From Dactylosporangium fulvum (GTDB lineage: Bacteria > Actinomycetota > Actinomycetes > Mycobacteriales > Micromonosporaceae): a stretch of DNA of 64,000 nucleotides. The stretch is taken from contig NZ_CP073720.1 of assembly GCF_025137375.1 (NCBI RefSeq), positions 1,822,501-1,886,500 on the forward strand. The letters run 5' to 3'. The first letter of the stretch is position 1. Each line of letters starts with the position of its first letter. This document shows positions 38,082-45,124 of the stretch, one piece after another. Made by a program: the position numbers and the translations under genes. The notes beneath the pieces were generated by a model, which did not search any database, had not been told where the DNA came from, and saw only the letters and a program-made list of their open reading frames with translations.

Positions 38082-38801
38082 ATGCAGCCAGGCGACAAGA
38101 CCAGCACCCAGACCGAGGAGGAGCAGCTCCCGTCCTTCTCGGTCCAGATGTCGGAGCAGCTGGGCGGGGTGCGCGGGCTCATCGAGTCCAGCATCCCGAT
38201 CACGCTCTTCATCGTGGTCAACTTCCTCGGCGACCATTTCAAGTGGTGGTCCCTGCGCACCTCGCTGATCATCGCGGTGGGCGCGGCGCTGTCGATGGCG
38301 GCCTACCGGCTGAGCCGGCGTGAGCCCACCCGGCACGCCTTCAACGGCGTGTTCGGCATCGCCGTCGGCGCGTACATCGCCTGGAAGAGCGGCGACGCGA
38401 AGGACATCTACCTGCCGGGCATGTTCCTCAGCGCCGGCTACGTCGTCGGCATGCTGGCGTCGGTCGTGTTCGGCCGGCCGCTGGTCGGCTGGCTGTGGTC
38501 GGTGATGCTGGACAAGGGCGAAACCCGCTGGTACGACAACTCGCGCCTGCGCCGGGCGTTCGTCTGGCTGACGGTCCTCTGGGCGTTCGTCTACGCGGCG
38601 AAGCTGGGCGTGCAGGTGCTGCTCTACCTCGACACCGCCGAGAACGCCGACGATCTGCTCGGTGTGGCCCGGCTGGCGCTGGGCTGGCCACCGTACGCGC
38701 TGCTGGCCGCCCTGACGGTCTGGCAGGCCCGCCGAATCCTGCGCAGCGAGGCGGCGGAGGACGAGAGGGCCAACACGAAGGCGGAGCCCGAGCCCGCCTG
38801 A
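38082..38801 (+). CDS. DUF3159 family integral membrane protein
   Basis: This 239-residue protein has about six membrane helices after an acidic start: VRGLIESSIPITLFIVVNFL, SLIIAVGAALSMAAYRLSRREPTRHAFNGVFGIAVGAYIAW, MFLSAGYVVGMLASVVFGRPLVGWLW and two further hydrophobic stretches. This is the DUF3159 layout (Rv2693c), conserved between the OB-fold gene and the Trk genes. Function is unknown. It ends the operon; downstream lies the third intergenic repeat region, between this gene and the convergent trk genes. Confidence 0.88.
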   Translation: MQPGDKTSTQTEEEQLPSFSVQMSEQLGGVRGLIESSIPITLFIVVNFLGDHFKWWSLRTSLIIAVGAALSMAAYRLSRREPTRHAFNGVFGIAVGAYIAWKSGDAKDIYLPGMFLSAGYVVGMLASVVFGRPLVGWLWSVMLDKGETRWYDNSRLRRAFVWLTVLWAFVYAAKLGVQVLLYLDTAENADDLLGVARLALGWPPYALLAALTVWQARRILRSEAAEDERANTKAEPEPA

Positions 38802-38899
38802 CGGCAGATCCCGAGCCCGCTGGACAGCGGACTGCTGGGCGGGTGAGGCCCGAACCCACTGGGATGCAGAGCCCGAGCCCGCTGGACACCGGCAGGCCC
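38802..38899. repeat. Short G/C-rich degenerate repeat stretch
   Basis: Three variants of AGCCCGAGCCCGCTGGACA recur (near 38812, 38834 and 38872), continuing the wording of the 3' end of the DUF3159 gene. The pattern resembles the arrays at 16.0 and 29.6 kb. Confidence 0.5.
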
Positions 38900-39055
38900 G
38901 TTCGGTCGCGACGTTTCCGACATTTGCGGGCGATCTGGAGCCGATTGAAGTTGACCTTGGTCGATTTTGGTGCCTATGGCCACTGAAATCGACCAAGGTC
39001 AACTCGTGGTGGTCGATCGACCCGAAATTTCCGATAAATCGGGCACCAGGTGGGG
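38900..39055. repeat. Dispersed intergenic repeat, copy C (with long hairpin)
   Basis: This block aligns with 29950-30120. The hairpin at 38948-39005 has 25-nt arms (left arm starts AAGTTGACCTTGGTCGATTT) pairing at about 22 positions around CCTATGGC, against CCTATGAC in copy B. The flanking CCCGAAATTTCCGATAAATC is exactly shared. It lies between the convergent DUF3159 and trk genes; 39056-39328 continues as G-rich degenerate repeats with no gene seen. Confidence 0.75.
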
Positions 39056-39328
39056 ATGCGGAAGGCTACGGGAACTGGCGGGGAGTCGGCTGCCCGCAAG
39101 GTCCGCCGTGAAGGCTGGCAGGGGAGTCGGCGGCCCGCAGGACTGCCAGGAAGCCGGAGGGTTGGCGAGTCGGGAAGTCCGGGGAGGCTGACGACCGGAG
39201 AGTCAGCGGGCTGGGAAGTCCGGGAAAGGTGGTGCCGCTTTCCCGAGGTCGAGTCGGTTCGCGGCGGCGAGTCGGTTCCCGGGGCGAGTCGGGCGCGGGG
39301 TGTCGCTGCGGGGCGGCGAAGTCGAGGG

Positions 39329-40021
39329 CTAGTGGTGCTTGTTTCGTGTCTTTTCGACGCTGTCGGCGCCCAGGATCACGGCACGGACGGCGTCCTCCAC
39401 CTCGGACGTCACTACGAAGATCAGCTCGTCGCCGGACTCCAGCGGGTCGTCCGGGGTCGGGACCAGGACTCGCCGGCCGCGCAGGATCGCGACCAGGGCT
39501 GAGTCGTGGGGGAGGGGGACGTCGCGGACCGGGTGGCCGACGTACGGGGCCGACTCGGGCAGCGTGATCTCCACCAGGTTGGCCTCGGACTGGCGGAACG
39601 TCATCAGGCGGACCAGGTCGCCGACCGACACCGCCTCCTCGACCAGCGCGGCCATGAGTCGCGGCTTCGAGACGGAGACGTCGACGCCCCACTGCTCGTT
39701 GAACAGCCACTCGTTCTCGGCCCGGTTGATCCGGGCCACCACCCGCGGCACCGCGAACTCGGTCTTCGCCAGCAGCGACACCACCAGGTTGACCTTGTCG
39801 TCGCCGGTCGCGGCCACCACGACGTCGCAGGAGGAGAGGTCGGCCTCCTGGAGGCTGGACAGCTCGCACGCGTCGGCGAGGATCCACTCCGCGGCCGGCA
39901 CCCGCTCCGGGCGCACCATGCGCGGCACCCGCTCGATCAGCATGACCTGGTGACCGTTGTCGACCAGTTCCTTGGCGATGGAGCGGCCCACGTTGCCGGC
40001 CCCGGCGATCGCGATCCGCAT
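39329..40021 (-). CDS. TrkA-type K+ uptake regulatory protein (second of two)
   Basis: This 230-residue RCK protein has an N-terminal Rossmann RCK_N domain (MRIAIAGAGNVGRSIAKELVDNGHQVMLIE; VVVAATGDDKVNLVVSLLAKTEF) and a C-terminal RCK_C domain (NLVEITLPESAPYVGHPVRDVPLPHDSALVAILRGRRVLVPTPDDPLESGDELIFV). Such proteins bind NAD(H) or ATP and gate TrkH-like K+ channels. It begins 3 bp after its paralogue and they match mycobacterial CeoC/CeoB (Rv2692, Rv2691). No channel subunit is visible in the window; the nearby APC permease may be the partner. Confidence 0.9.
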   Translation of the reverse strand: MRIAIAGAGNVGRSIAKELVDNGHQVMLIERVPRMVRPERVPAAEWILADACELSSLQEADLSSCDVVVAATGDDKVNLVVSLLAKTEFAVPRVVARINRAENEWLFNEQWGVDVSVSKPRLMAALVEEAVSVGDLVRLMTFRQSEANLVEITLPESAPYVGHPVRDVPLPHDSALVAILRGRRVLVPTPDDPLESGDELIFVVTSEVEDAVRAVILGADSVEKTRNKHH

Positions 40022-40024
40022 CGG

Positions 40025-40690
40025 TCAGTGTCCCCCTTCGGGCGCCGAGCTGGTGACCTTGCTCACTGGGTCGGTCATCTCGTCGGTGACGAGCATGAAG
40101 GCCAGGTCGCCGTCCTGGATCACGGTCGACTCGGTCGGCAGCATCGCGAGACCGAAGCGCATGAGGTAGGCGAGGCGGGCGCCGCTGCGCCGCTCCAGCG
40201 CGCCGACGGTGTGGCCGATCCAGTCGGGGTGCATCGGCACCTCGACGATCGAGACCGTGCTGGTCGGGTCGCGCCAGACCTCGACGTTGCCCTCGGGGAC
40301 CAGGTGGCGCAGCATCCTGTCGGCCGTCCAGCGCACCGTCGCCACCGTCGGGATGCCGAGCCGCTCGTAGACCTCGGCGCGCTTCGGGTCGTAGATGCGG
40401 GCCACGACCCGCTCGACGCCGAACGTCTCGCGCGCCACGCGGGCCGAGATGATGTTGGAGTTGTCGCCGGAGGAGACCGCGGCGAAAGCGTCGGCCCGCT
40501 CGATGCCGGCCTGCAGCAGCACCTCGCGGTCGAACCCGACACCGGTGACCGTCGTGCCGGCGAACTCCGAGCCCAGCCGGCGGAAGGCGTCCGCGTCGAC
40601 GTCGATCACCGCGACCGTGTGCCCGCGATTTTCGAGGATCTGCGCCAGCGTGGATCCCACGCGGCCGCACCCCATGATCACGACGTGCAC
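40025..40690 (-). CDS. TrkA-type K+ uptake regulatory protein (first of two)
   Basis: This 221-residue RCK protein begins HVVIMGCGRVGSTLAQILENRGHTVAVIDVD (GxGxxG nucleotide site), continues DAFAAVSSGDNSNIISARVARETFGVERVVARIYDPKRAEVYERLGIPTVATV, and ends with an RCK_C domain (TSTVSIVEVPMHPDWIGHTVGALERRSGARLAYL). GTG 40690 has GGAGG 7 nt upstream. It is co-transcribed with the following RCK gene. It is divergent from the APC permease gene, matching the CeoB/CeoC arrangement next to Rv2690c. Confidence 0.9.
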   Translation of the reverse strand: MHVVIMGCGRVGSTLAQILENRGHTVAVIDVDADAFRRLGSEFAGTTVTGVGFDREVLLQAGIERADAFAAVSSGDNSNIISARVARETFGVERVVARIYDPKRAEVYERLGIPTVATVRWTADRMLRHLVPEGNVEVWRDPTSTVSIVEVPMHPDWIGHTVGALERRSGARLAYLMRFGLAMLPTESTVIQDGDLAFMLVTDEMTDPVSKVTSSAPEGGH

Positions 40691-40790
40691 GTCCCCGCCT
40701 CCGTGTCGAATGAGCACTCGCCGTTGAGCATGTCATGGTCCGGCCAGACCGGTGCATCGGGAGGCGTGATAGCCCGTACGCTTAGACGTC

Positions 40791-42854
40791 GTGGCCAGTT
40801 CCACCTCCCTGTTGAAGCGGCTGCTCCTGGGTCGACCGTTCCGCTCGGACCGGCTCAAACACACGCTGCTGCCGAAGCGCATCGCGCTTCCGGTGTTCGC
40901 CTCCGACGCCCTCTCGTCGGTGGCCTACGCCCCCGACGAGATCCTGCTGACGCTCTCCATCGCCGGCGCCTCGGCGTTTTTGATCTCGCCGTGGATCGGT
41001 GTCGCCGTCGCAGTGGTGATGCTCACAGTTGTCGCGAGCTATCGGCAGAACGTGCACGCCTACCCGTCGGGCGGCGGCGACTACGAGGTGGCGTCGGTCA
41101 ACCTGGGCCCGCGCTTCGGCGTGGCGGTCGCGAGCGCGCTGCTCGTCGACTACGTGCTGACCGTGGCCGTGTCGACCGCCTCGGGCGTGGCGAACCTCGG
41201 CTCCGTCGTCCCGTGGGTCGCCACCCACAAGGTCGTCATCTCGATCATCGCGATCGCGCTGCTGACCGCGATAAACCTGCGGGGCATCCGGGAGTCGGGT
41301 GCGGCGTTCGCCATCCCGACCTACGGGTTCATGATCGTCATGATCGGCATGCTGGCGACCGGCTTGATCAAGATCTTCGTCCTCGGTGAGGACCTGCGGG
41401 CGCCCAGCGCCGGCCTGGTCATCCACGCCGAGGAGGCACACATGACCGGGCTCGCCATGGCCTTCCTACTGCTGCGGACGTTCTCCTCCGGCTGCGCCGC
41501 GCTGACCGGTGTCGAGGCCATCTCCAACGGCGTCCCGGCGTTCAAGGAGCCCAAGAGCAAAAACGCGGCGACCACGCTGCTGCTGCTCGGCACGATCTCG
41601 ATCACCATGCTGCTCGGCATCATCCTGCTGGCCCGCAAGACCGGCCTGCAGTTCGTCGAGAGCCCGGACCAGATCGTGAGCGGCCCCGCCAACTACGTGC
41701 AGAAGACCGTCACCACACAGCTCGGCGAGACGGTGTTCGGCGCCGGATCGATCATGCTCTACGTGGTCGCCGTGATCACCGCGCTGATCCTGTTCCTGGC
41801 CGCCAACACCGCCTTCAACGGCTTCCCGGTGCTCGGCTCGATCCTCGCCCAGGACCGCTATCTGCCCCGCCAGCTGCACACCCGCGGCGACCGGCTCGCG
41901 TTCTCCAACGGCATCGTCCTGCTGGCACTGGCCGCCATGGTGCTGATCATCGGGTTCAACGGCGAGGTCACGCGCCTGATCCAGCTGTACATCGTGGGCG
42001 TCTTCGTCTCGTTCACGCTCTCCCAGGCGGGCATGATCCGGCACTGGAACCGCCAGCTGCGGACCGTCCGCGACAAGCAGATCCGCAACCGCATGATCCG
42101 CTCCCGCACGATCAACATGATCGGGCTCTCGATGACCAGCGCCGTGCTCGTGGTCGTGCTGGTCACCAAGTTCCTGCTCGGTGCGTACATCGCCATCATC
42201 GCGATGATCGTCATCTACTTCCTGATGGTCGGCATCAAGAAGCACTACGACACCGTCGCGCGGGAGCTGACGCCCTCGGAGGACCGGCCGGTCCTGCCGT
42301 CGCGCAACCACGCCGTCGTCCTCGTCAGCAAGGTGCACCGGCCCACGCTGCGCGCCGTCGCCTACGCGCAGGCCACCCGGCCGGACAGTCTCACCGCACT
42401 GACCGTCAACGTCGACGACCACGACACCCGGCAACTCCAGCAGGACTGGGAGCGCCGTGGCATCCCGGTCCCGCTGACGGTCGTCGACAGCCCGTACCGG
42501 GAGATCAACCGCCCGATCCTCGACTTCGTGCGCAACAAGCGCCGCGACGCGCCACGTGACGTGGTGACCGTCTTCATCCCCGAATACGTCGTCGGGCGCT
42601 GGTGGGAACACCTCCTGCACAACCAGAGCGCGCTGCGGCTCAAGGGCCGGCTGCTCTTCGAGCCCGGCGTGATGGTCACGAGCGTGCCGTGGCAGCTCAG
42701 CTCGCTGCAGGACGTCGACCTCGACAAGATGGACGCGACGCTGAGCCGCGGCCCGAAGCGCGGCCCGCGCTCGCCCTCCACCGCGCCGGCCGCGACTCGG
42801 TCCGCGACCGCGACCACGACCACCACCGCGCCACCGGAGCACCGTGATTCTTGA
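40791..42854 (+). CDS. APC superfamily permease (KimA/KUP-like amino acid or K+ transporter)
   Basis: This 687-residue protein has about 12 membrane helices (residues 30-500) with the APC start LPVFASDALSSVAYAPDEILLTL and a conserved GIRESGAAFAIPTYGFMIVMIGM loop, then a cytoplasmic alpha/beta C-terminal domain (AVVLVSKVHRPTLRAVAYAQATRPDSLTALTVNVDDHDTRQLQQDW) resembling a USP-like fold. This is the layout of KimA-type K+ importers, and it stands next to two TrkA-like regulators, so K+ transport is plausible; amino-acid transport is the alternative. TACGCT 8 nt before the GTG suggests a leaderless transcript. Its end overlaps the next gene by 11 bp. Confidence 0.87.
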   Translation: MASSTSLLKRLLLGRPFRSDRLKHTLLPKRIALPVFASDALSSVAYAPDEILLTLSIAGASAFLISPWIGVAVAVVMLTVVASYRQNVHAYPSGGGDYEVASVNLGPRFGVAVASALLVDYVLTVAVSTASGVANLGSVVPWVATHKVVISIIAIALLTAINLRGIRESGAAFAIPTYGFMIVMIGMLATGLIKIFVLGEDLRAPSAGLVIHAEEAHMTGLAMAFLLLRTFSSGCAALTGVEAISNGVPAFKEPKSKNAATTLLLLGTISITMLLGIILLARKTGLQFVESPDQIVSGPANYVQKTVTTQLGETVFGAGSIMLYVVAVITALILFLAANTAFNGFPVLGSILAQDRYLPRQLHTRGDRLAFSNGIVLLALAAMVLIIGFNGEVTRLIQLYIVGVFVSFTLSQAGMIRHWNRQLRTVRDKQIRNRMIRSRTINMIGLSMTSAVLVVVLVTKFLLGAYIAIIAMIVIYFLMVGIKKHYDTVARELTPSEDRPVLPSRNHAVVLVSKVHRPTLRAVAYAQATRPDSLTALTVNVDDHDTRQLQQDWERRGIPVPLTVVDSPYREINRPILDFVRNKRRDAPRDVVTVFIPEYVVGRWWEHLLHNQSALRLKGRLLFEPGVMVTSVPWQLSSLQDVDLDKMDATLSRGPKRGPRSPSTAPAATRSATATTTTTAPPEHRDS

Positions 42855-44004
42855 GCTGGAGATCGGGCCGGTCGCGCACGGCGGCCACTGCGTCGCACGG
42901 CACGAGGGGCAGGTCGTCTTCGTCCGGCACGCCCTGCCCGGCGAGCGGGTGCTGGCCCGGGTGACCGACGAGAAGCGCGGCTTCCTGCGCGCCGACGCGA
43001 TCGAGATCCTGCTGGCGTCGCCCGACCGCGTCATCCCGCCCTGCCCCTTCGCCGGACCGGGTGCCTGTGGGGGCTGCGACTGGCAGCACGCCGACCCCGG
43101 CGCCCAGCGCCGGCTCAAGCAGCACGTCATCGAGGAGCAGTTGGCGCGCCTCGCCGGCATTTCCGCGACGGTACCGGTGGAGCCGCTGCCCGGCGGGCCG
43201 CTCGGCTGGCGGACGCGGGTCCAGTACGCCGTCGGCCGGGACGGACGGCCCGGGTTCCACCGGCACCGCTCGTCCGACATCGTCCCGGTCGACCGCTGCC
43301 GGATCGCGCACCCGGCCGTGCAGGCGCTGCCCGTACTGCGGGAAGACTGGCCGCCGGGATCGTCGGTCGAGGCCGTTCGCTCCTCGGCGGGTGACACGGC
43401 CGTCATCACCCGTAACTCCCGCACCGGCGGGATCACGTCGCCCGTGCCGAAGGTCCGCGAGACGGTCGGCGACCGCACCTGGAACCTCGACGCGAGCGGC
43501 TTCTGGCAGGTCCATCCCCACGCGGTGACGGCCTTCACCGAGACGGTGCTCGACATGCTGCGGCCGGCCGAGGGCGAGCGGGCCTGGGACCTGTACGGCG
43601 GCGCCGGTGTCTTCGCCGCCGCCCTGGCACCGCACTGCGGCCCGGTGACCGTGGTCGAGGCGGACCGCCGCGCGGTGGCCACCGGGCAGCGCGCGCTGCG
43701 CGACCTGTCGAACGTCCGCTTCGCCCAGGGTGATGTGGCCGCCGTGCTGGCGAACCCGAACTGGCGCAGCGTCGACGTGGTCGTGCTGGACCCGCCCCGG
43801 GCGGGCGCCGGGCGCGCGGTGGTCGAGGCGATCGTGGCGCGCTCGCCGCGAGCGGTGGCCTATGTGGCCTGCGACCCGGCGGCCTTCGCCCGCGACGTCC
43901 GCACGTTCCGCGACCACGGCTACGACCTCACCGGGGTCCGCGCGTTCGACAGCTTCCCGATGACCCACCACTTCGAGACGATCGGCCTGCTGGAGCGGCG
44001 CTAG
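42844..44004 (+). CDS. TrmA/RlmD (RumA) family RNA m5U methyltransferase
   Basis: This 386-residue enzyme has an N-terminal TRAM-like part (LELEIGPVAHGGHCVARHEGQVVFVRHALPGERV), a Cys-rich iron-sulfur motif (CPFAGPGACGGCDWQ), and a C-terminal SAM methyltransferase with DLYGGAGVFAAALAPH, DVVVLDPPRAGAGRAVV and YVACDPAAFARDV. The catalytic Cys is in VACDP, where SCNP is more common. It should methylate C5 of a uridine in tRNA or rRNA. It corresponds to Rv2689c. It converges on the RNA ligase gene; the two stops sit in a perfect 14-bp palindrome (43996-44009). Confidence 0.88.
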   Translation: MILELEIGPVAHGGHCVARHEGQVVFVRHALPGERVLARVTDEKRGFLRADAIEILLASPDRVIPPCPFAGPGACGGCDWQHADPGAQRRLKQHVIEEQLARLAGISATVPVEPLPGGPLGWRTRVQYAVGRDGRPGFHRHRSSDIVPVDRCRIAHPAVQALPVLREDWPPGSSVEAVRSSAGDTAVITRNSRTGGITSPVPKVRETVGDRTWNLDASGFWQVHPHAVTAFTETVLDMLRPAEGERAWDLYGGAGVFAAALAPHCGPVTVVEADRRAVATGQRALRDLSNVRFAQGDVAAVLANPNWRSVDVVVLDPPRAGAGRAVVEAIVARSPRAVAYVACDPAAFARDVRTFRDHGYDLTGVRAFDSFPMTHHFETIGLLERR

Positions 44005-44780
44005 CGCCGGCGCTTCAGCGTCCGCTCGTAGTCCTGGAACCGGGCCTTCGCGATCACCGTCCGGGTCGCCGAGCGGAAGACGATGCCCTCCGGCCGGCCC
44101 TCCAGGTCGCCGTCCAGGGCGACCCTCGTCGCCGGCAGCGACGACCGCAGCAACGCCAGCATGTCCTCGATCGCAGCCGGCAGCTCGGCGCCGGGCACGC
44201 GGAACAGGCGCGGGGTCAGCGCCAGGTCCGCCTTCGACGCCAGCGCGGCCAGCTCCTCCTCGCCGGCGAACGGCTGGCCGCCCGACTCGCGCCACGCCGG
44301 GATCCGCTCCGCGGGCCAGGCCAGCGGCGCCTCCCAGGCGGCGAGCTCCAGCACGTCGAAGAGGCCCCAGCCGAAGCGGGCCGGGTCCTTCGTGTACTGC
44401 CGGGCCGCACCGCCGACCTTCCCGCCGTACAACTCGAGGAAGAACACCCGCAGAACACCGTCGTGGGCGTCGGCCAGCCGCTCGGCAACCGGCTTGAGCT
44501 GCTCGACGATGCCGAGGGCGGGGTTGCCGATCAGGTCGCCCTGCGCGTACAGCAGCTCTTCCCGCGAACCGATCAGGTACGTGCCGTCGGGCAGCATGAT
44601 CAGCCGGCTGTTCGTCCCGTCGACCTTCTCCGTCGCGATCGCCTCGTCCGGGAAGGACGTCGCGGCCGGCAGCAGGCCGCCGTTGCGCGGGTCCAGCTCG
44701 TGGTACGTGGGAATGGACGGGTACTTCGTCAGCGAATTGAGCACCCGCAGGTCTGCACTGCGCACGTCGAACGTCGTCAC
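44001..44780 (-). CDS. RNA ligase family protein (Rnl2-like nucleotidyltransferase)
   Basis: This 259-residue protein has the covalent nucleotidyltransferase motifs: motif I TEKVDGTNSRL with the AMP-accepting Lys at residue 52, SREELLYAQGDLIGNP, motif III VFFLELYGGKVGG, motif IV EGIVFRSATR and motif V VIAKARFQDYERT. This fits an Rnl2/DRAM-type RNA ligase that seals 3'-OH/5'-phosphate nicks using ATP. It lacks a recognisable C-terminal specificity domain, so it is near the minimal catalytic size. Its GTG faces away from the Y-RNA-like region and the Ro60 gene, sharing that intergenic space, so the three are likely linked functionally in RNA repair or quality control. Confidence 0.85.
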   Translation of the reverse strand: MTTFDVRSADLRVLNSLTKYPSIPTYHELDPRNGGLLPAATSFPDEAIATEKVDGTNSRLIMLPDGTYLIGSREELLYAQGDLIGNPALGIVEQLKPVAERLADAHDGVLRVFFLELYGGKVGGAARQYTKDPARFGWGLFDVLELAAWEAPLAWPAERIPAWRESGGQPFAGEEELAALASKADLALTPRLFRVPGAELPAAIEDMLALLRSSLPATRVALDGDLEGRPEGIVFRSATRTVIAKARFQDYERTLKRRR

Positions 44781-44937
44781 GCATCCATCATCGGGAGCCG
44801 GGGCAAGCCGATATTTATTCGCACGACGCCGGATCGATCACGCGCTACCTTCGATGTCGCACCGCCCGGTGCGCAGCCCACGGTTACTTCTTTTTTGGGA
44901 AAAGACACCGTTCCCGTGGGCGCTGGGATCTCGGGCC
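44781..44937. other. Leader region between RNA ligase and Y-RNA-like element
   Basis: It holds an A/T-rich GATATTTATT at 44810-44819, usable as a promoter on either strand, and TACCTT at 44847. A perfect hairpin CGCACC-GCCC-GGTGCG covers 44858-44873. An imperfect stem pairs 44874-44883 with 44914-44925 and its loop contains a T6 run, rare in this genome. Part of this segment resembles the tRNA-like arm 101 bp downstream. Confidence 0.5.
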
Positions 44938-44977
44938 GGTGCCCGAAAACGTCACGTCGAGGCTGCCCGGTGCGCAG
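44864..44977. repeat. 13-nt direct repeat marking a duplicated tRNA-like 5' half
   Basis: GCCCGGTGCGCAG occurs at 44864-44876 and at 44965-44977, exactly 101 bp apart. Similarity continues (CCCACGGTTACTTC against GCGCCGGTTCCTTC) and then stops where only the second copy has a T-loop. The first copy may be a degenerate or partial duplicate. Confidence 0.65.
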
Positions 44978-45100
44978 GCGCCGGTTCCTTCGGGTTCGAA
45001 TCCCGCACCCCGCTCCACGAGGGTGCAGCTCGACTTGGCCGAGCATTGCTGTGCCGTCGCCGGCAGGACCTCGGGCCGCCCAGGCGCGACGTTTTCGGGC
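44941..45100 (+). ncRNA. Candidate Y RNA (YrlA-like) with tRNA-like arm
   Basis: Perfect 13-nt terminal arms GCCCGAAAACGTC (44941-44953) and GACGTTTTCGGGC (45088-45100) enclose two arms. Arm 1 is closed by 44957-44966 pairing with 45025-45034 and contains a tRNA T-arm at 44991-45005: stem CGGG/CCCG around the canonical 7-nt loop TTCGAAT. GGTG (44969-44972) can pair with CACC (45006-45009) as a short acceptor-like helix. Arm 2 pairs GGCCGAG (45037-45043) with CTCGGGCC (45070-45077) and has an inner hairpin TGCCG-TCGC-CGGCA. A long terminal helix plus tRNA mimic, directly upstream of a Ro60 gene, is the known bacterial Y RNA arrangement. Exact transcript ends and promoter are not determined; it might be processed from the Ro60 leader. 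Confidence 0.65.
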
Positions 45101-45124
45101 ATGCCCGTAAATGGGGGATACGCA

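Noticed and set aside
38037..39002. Minus-strand frame of about 320 codons opposite DUF3159
   Set aside because: It is antisense to a conserved gene over most of its length, its translation is rich in Arg, His and Gln without a domain, and it starts inside the dispersed hairpin repeat.
44965..45010. A functional tRNA gene
   Set aside because: The T-arm is canonical but there is no 7-bp acceptor stem with matching 5' strand, no anticodon arm and no complete D-arm; the context fits a tRNA mimic.
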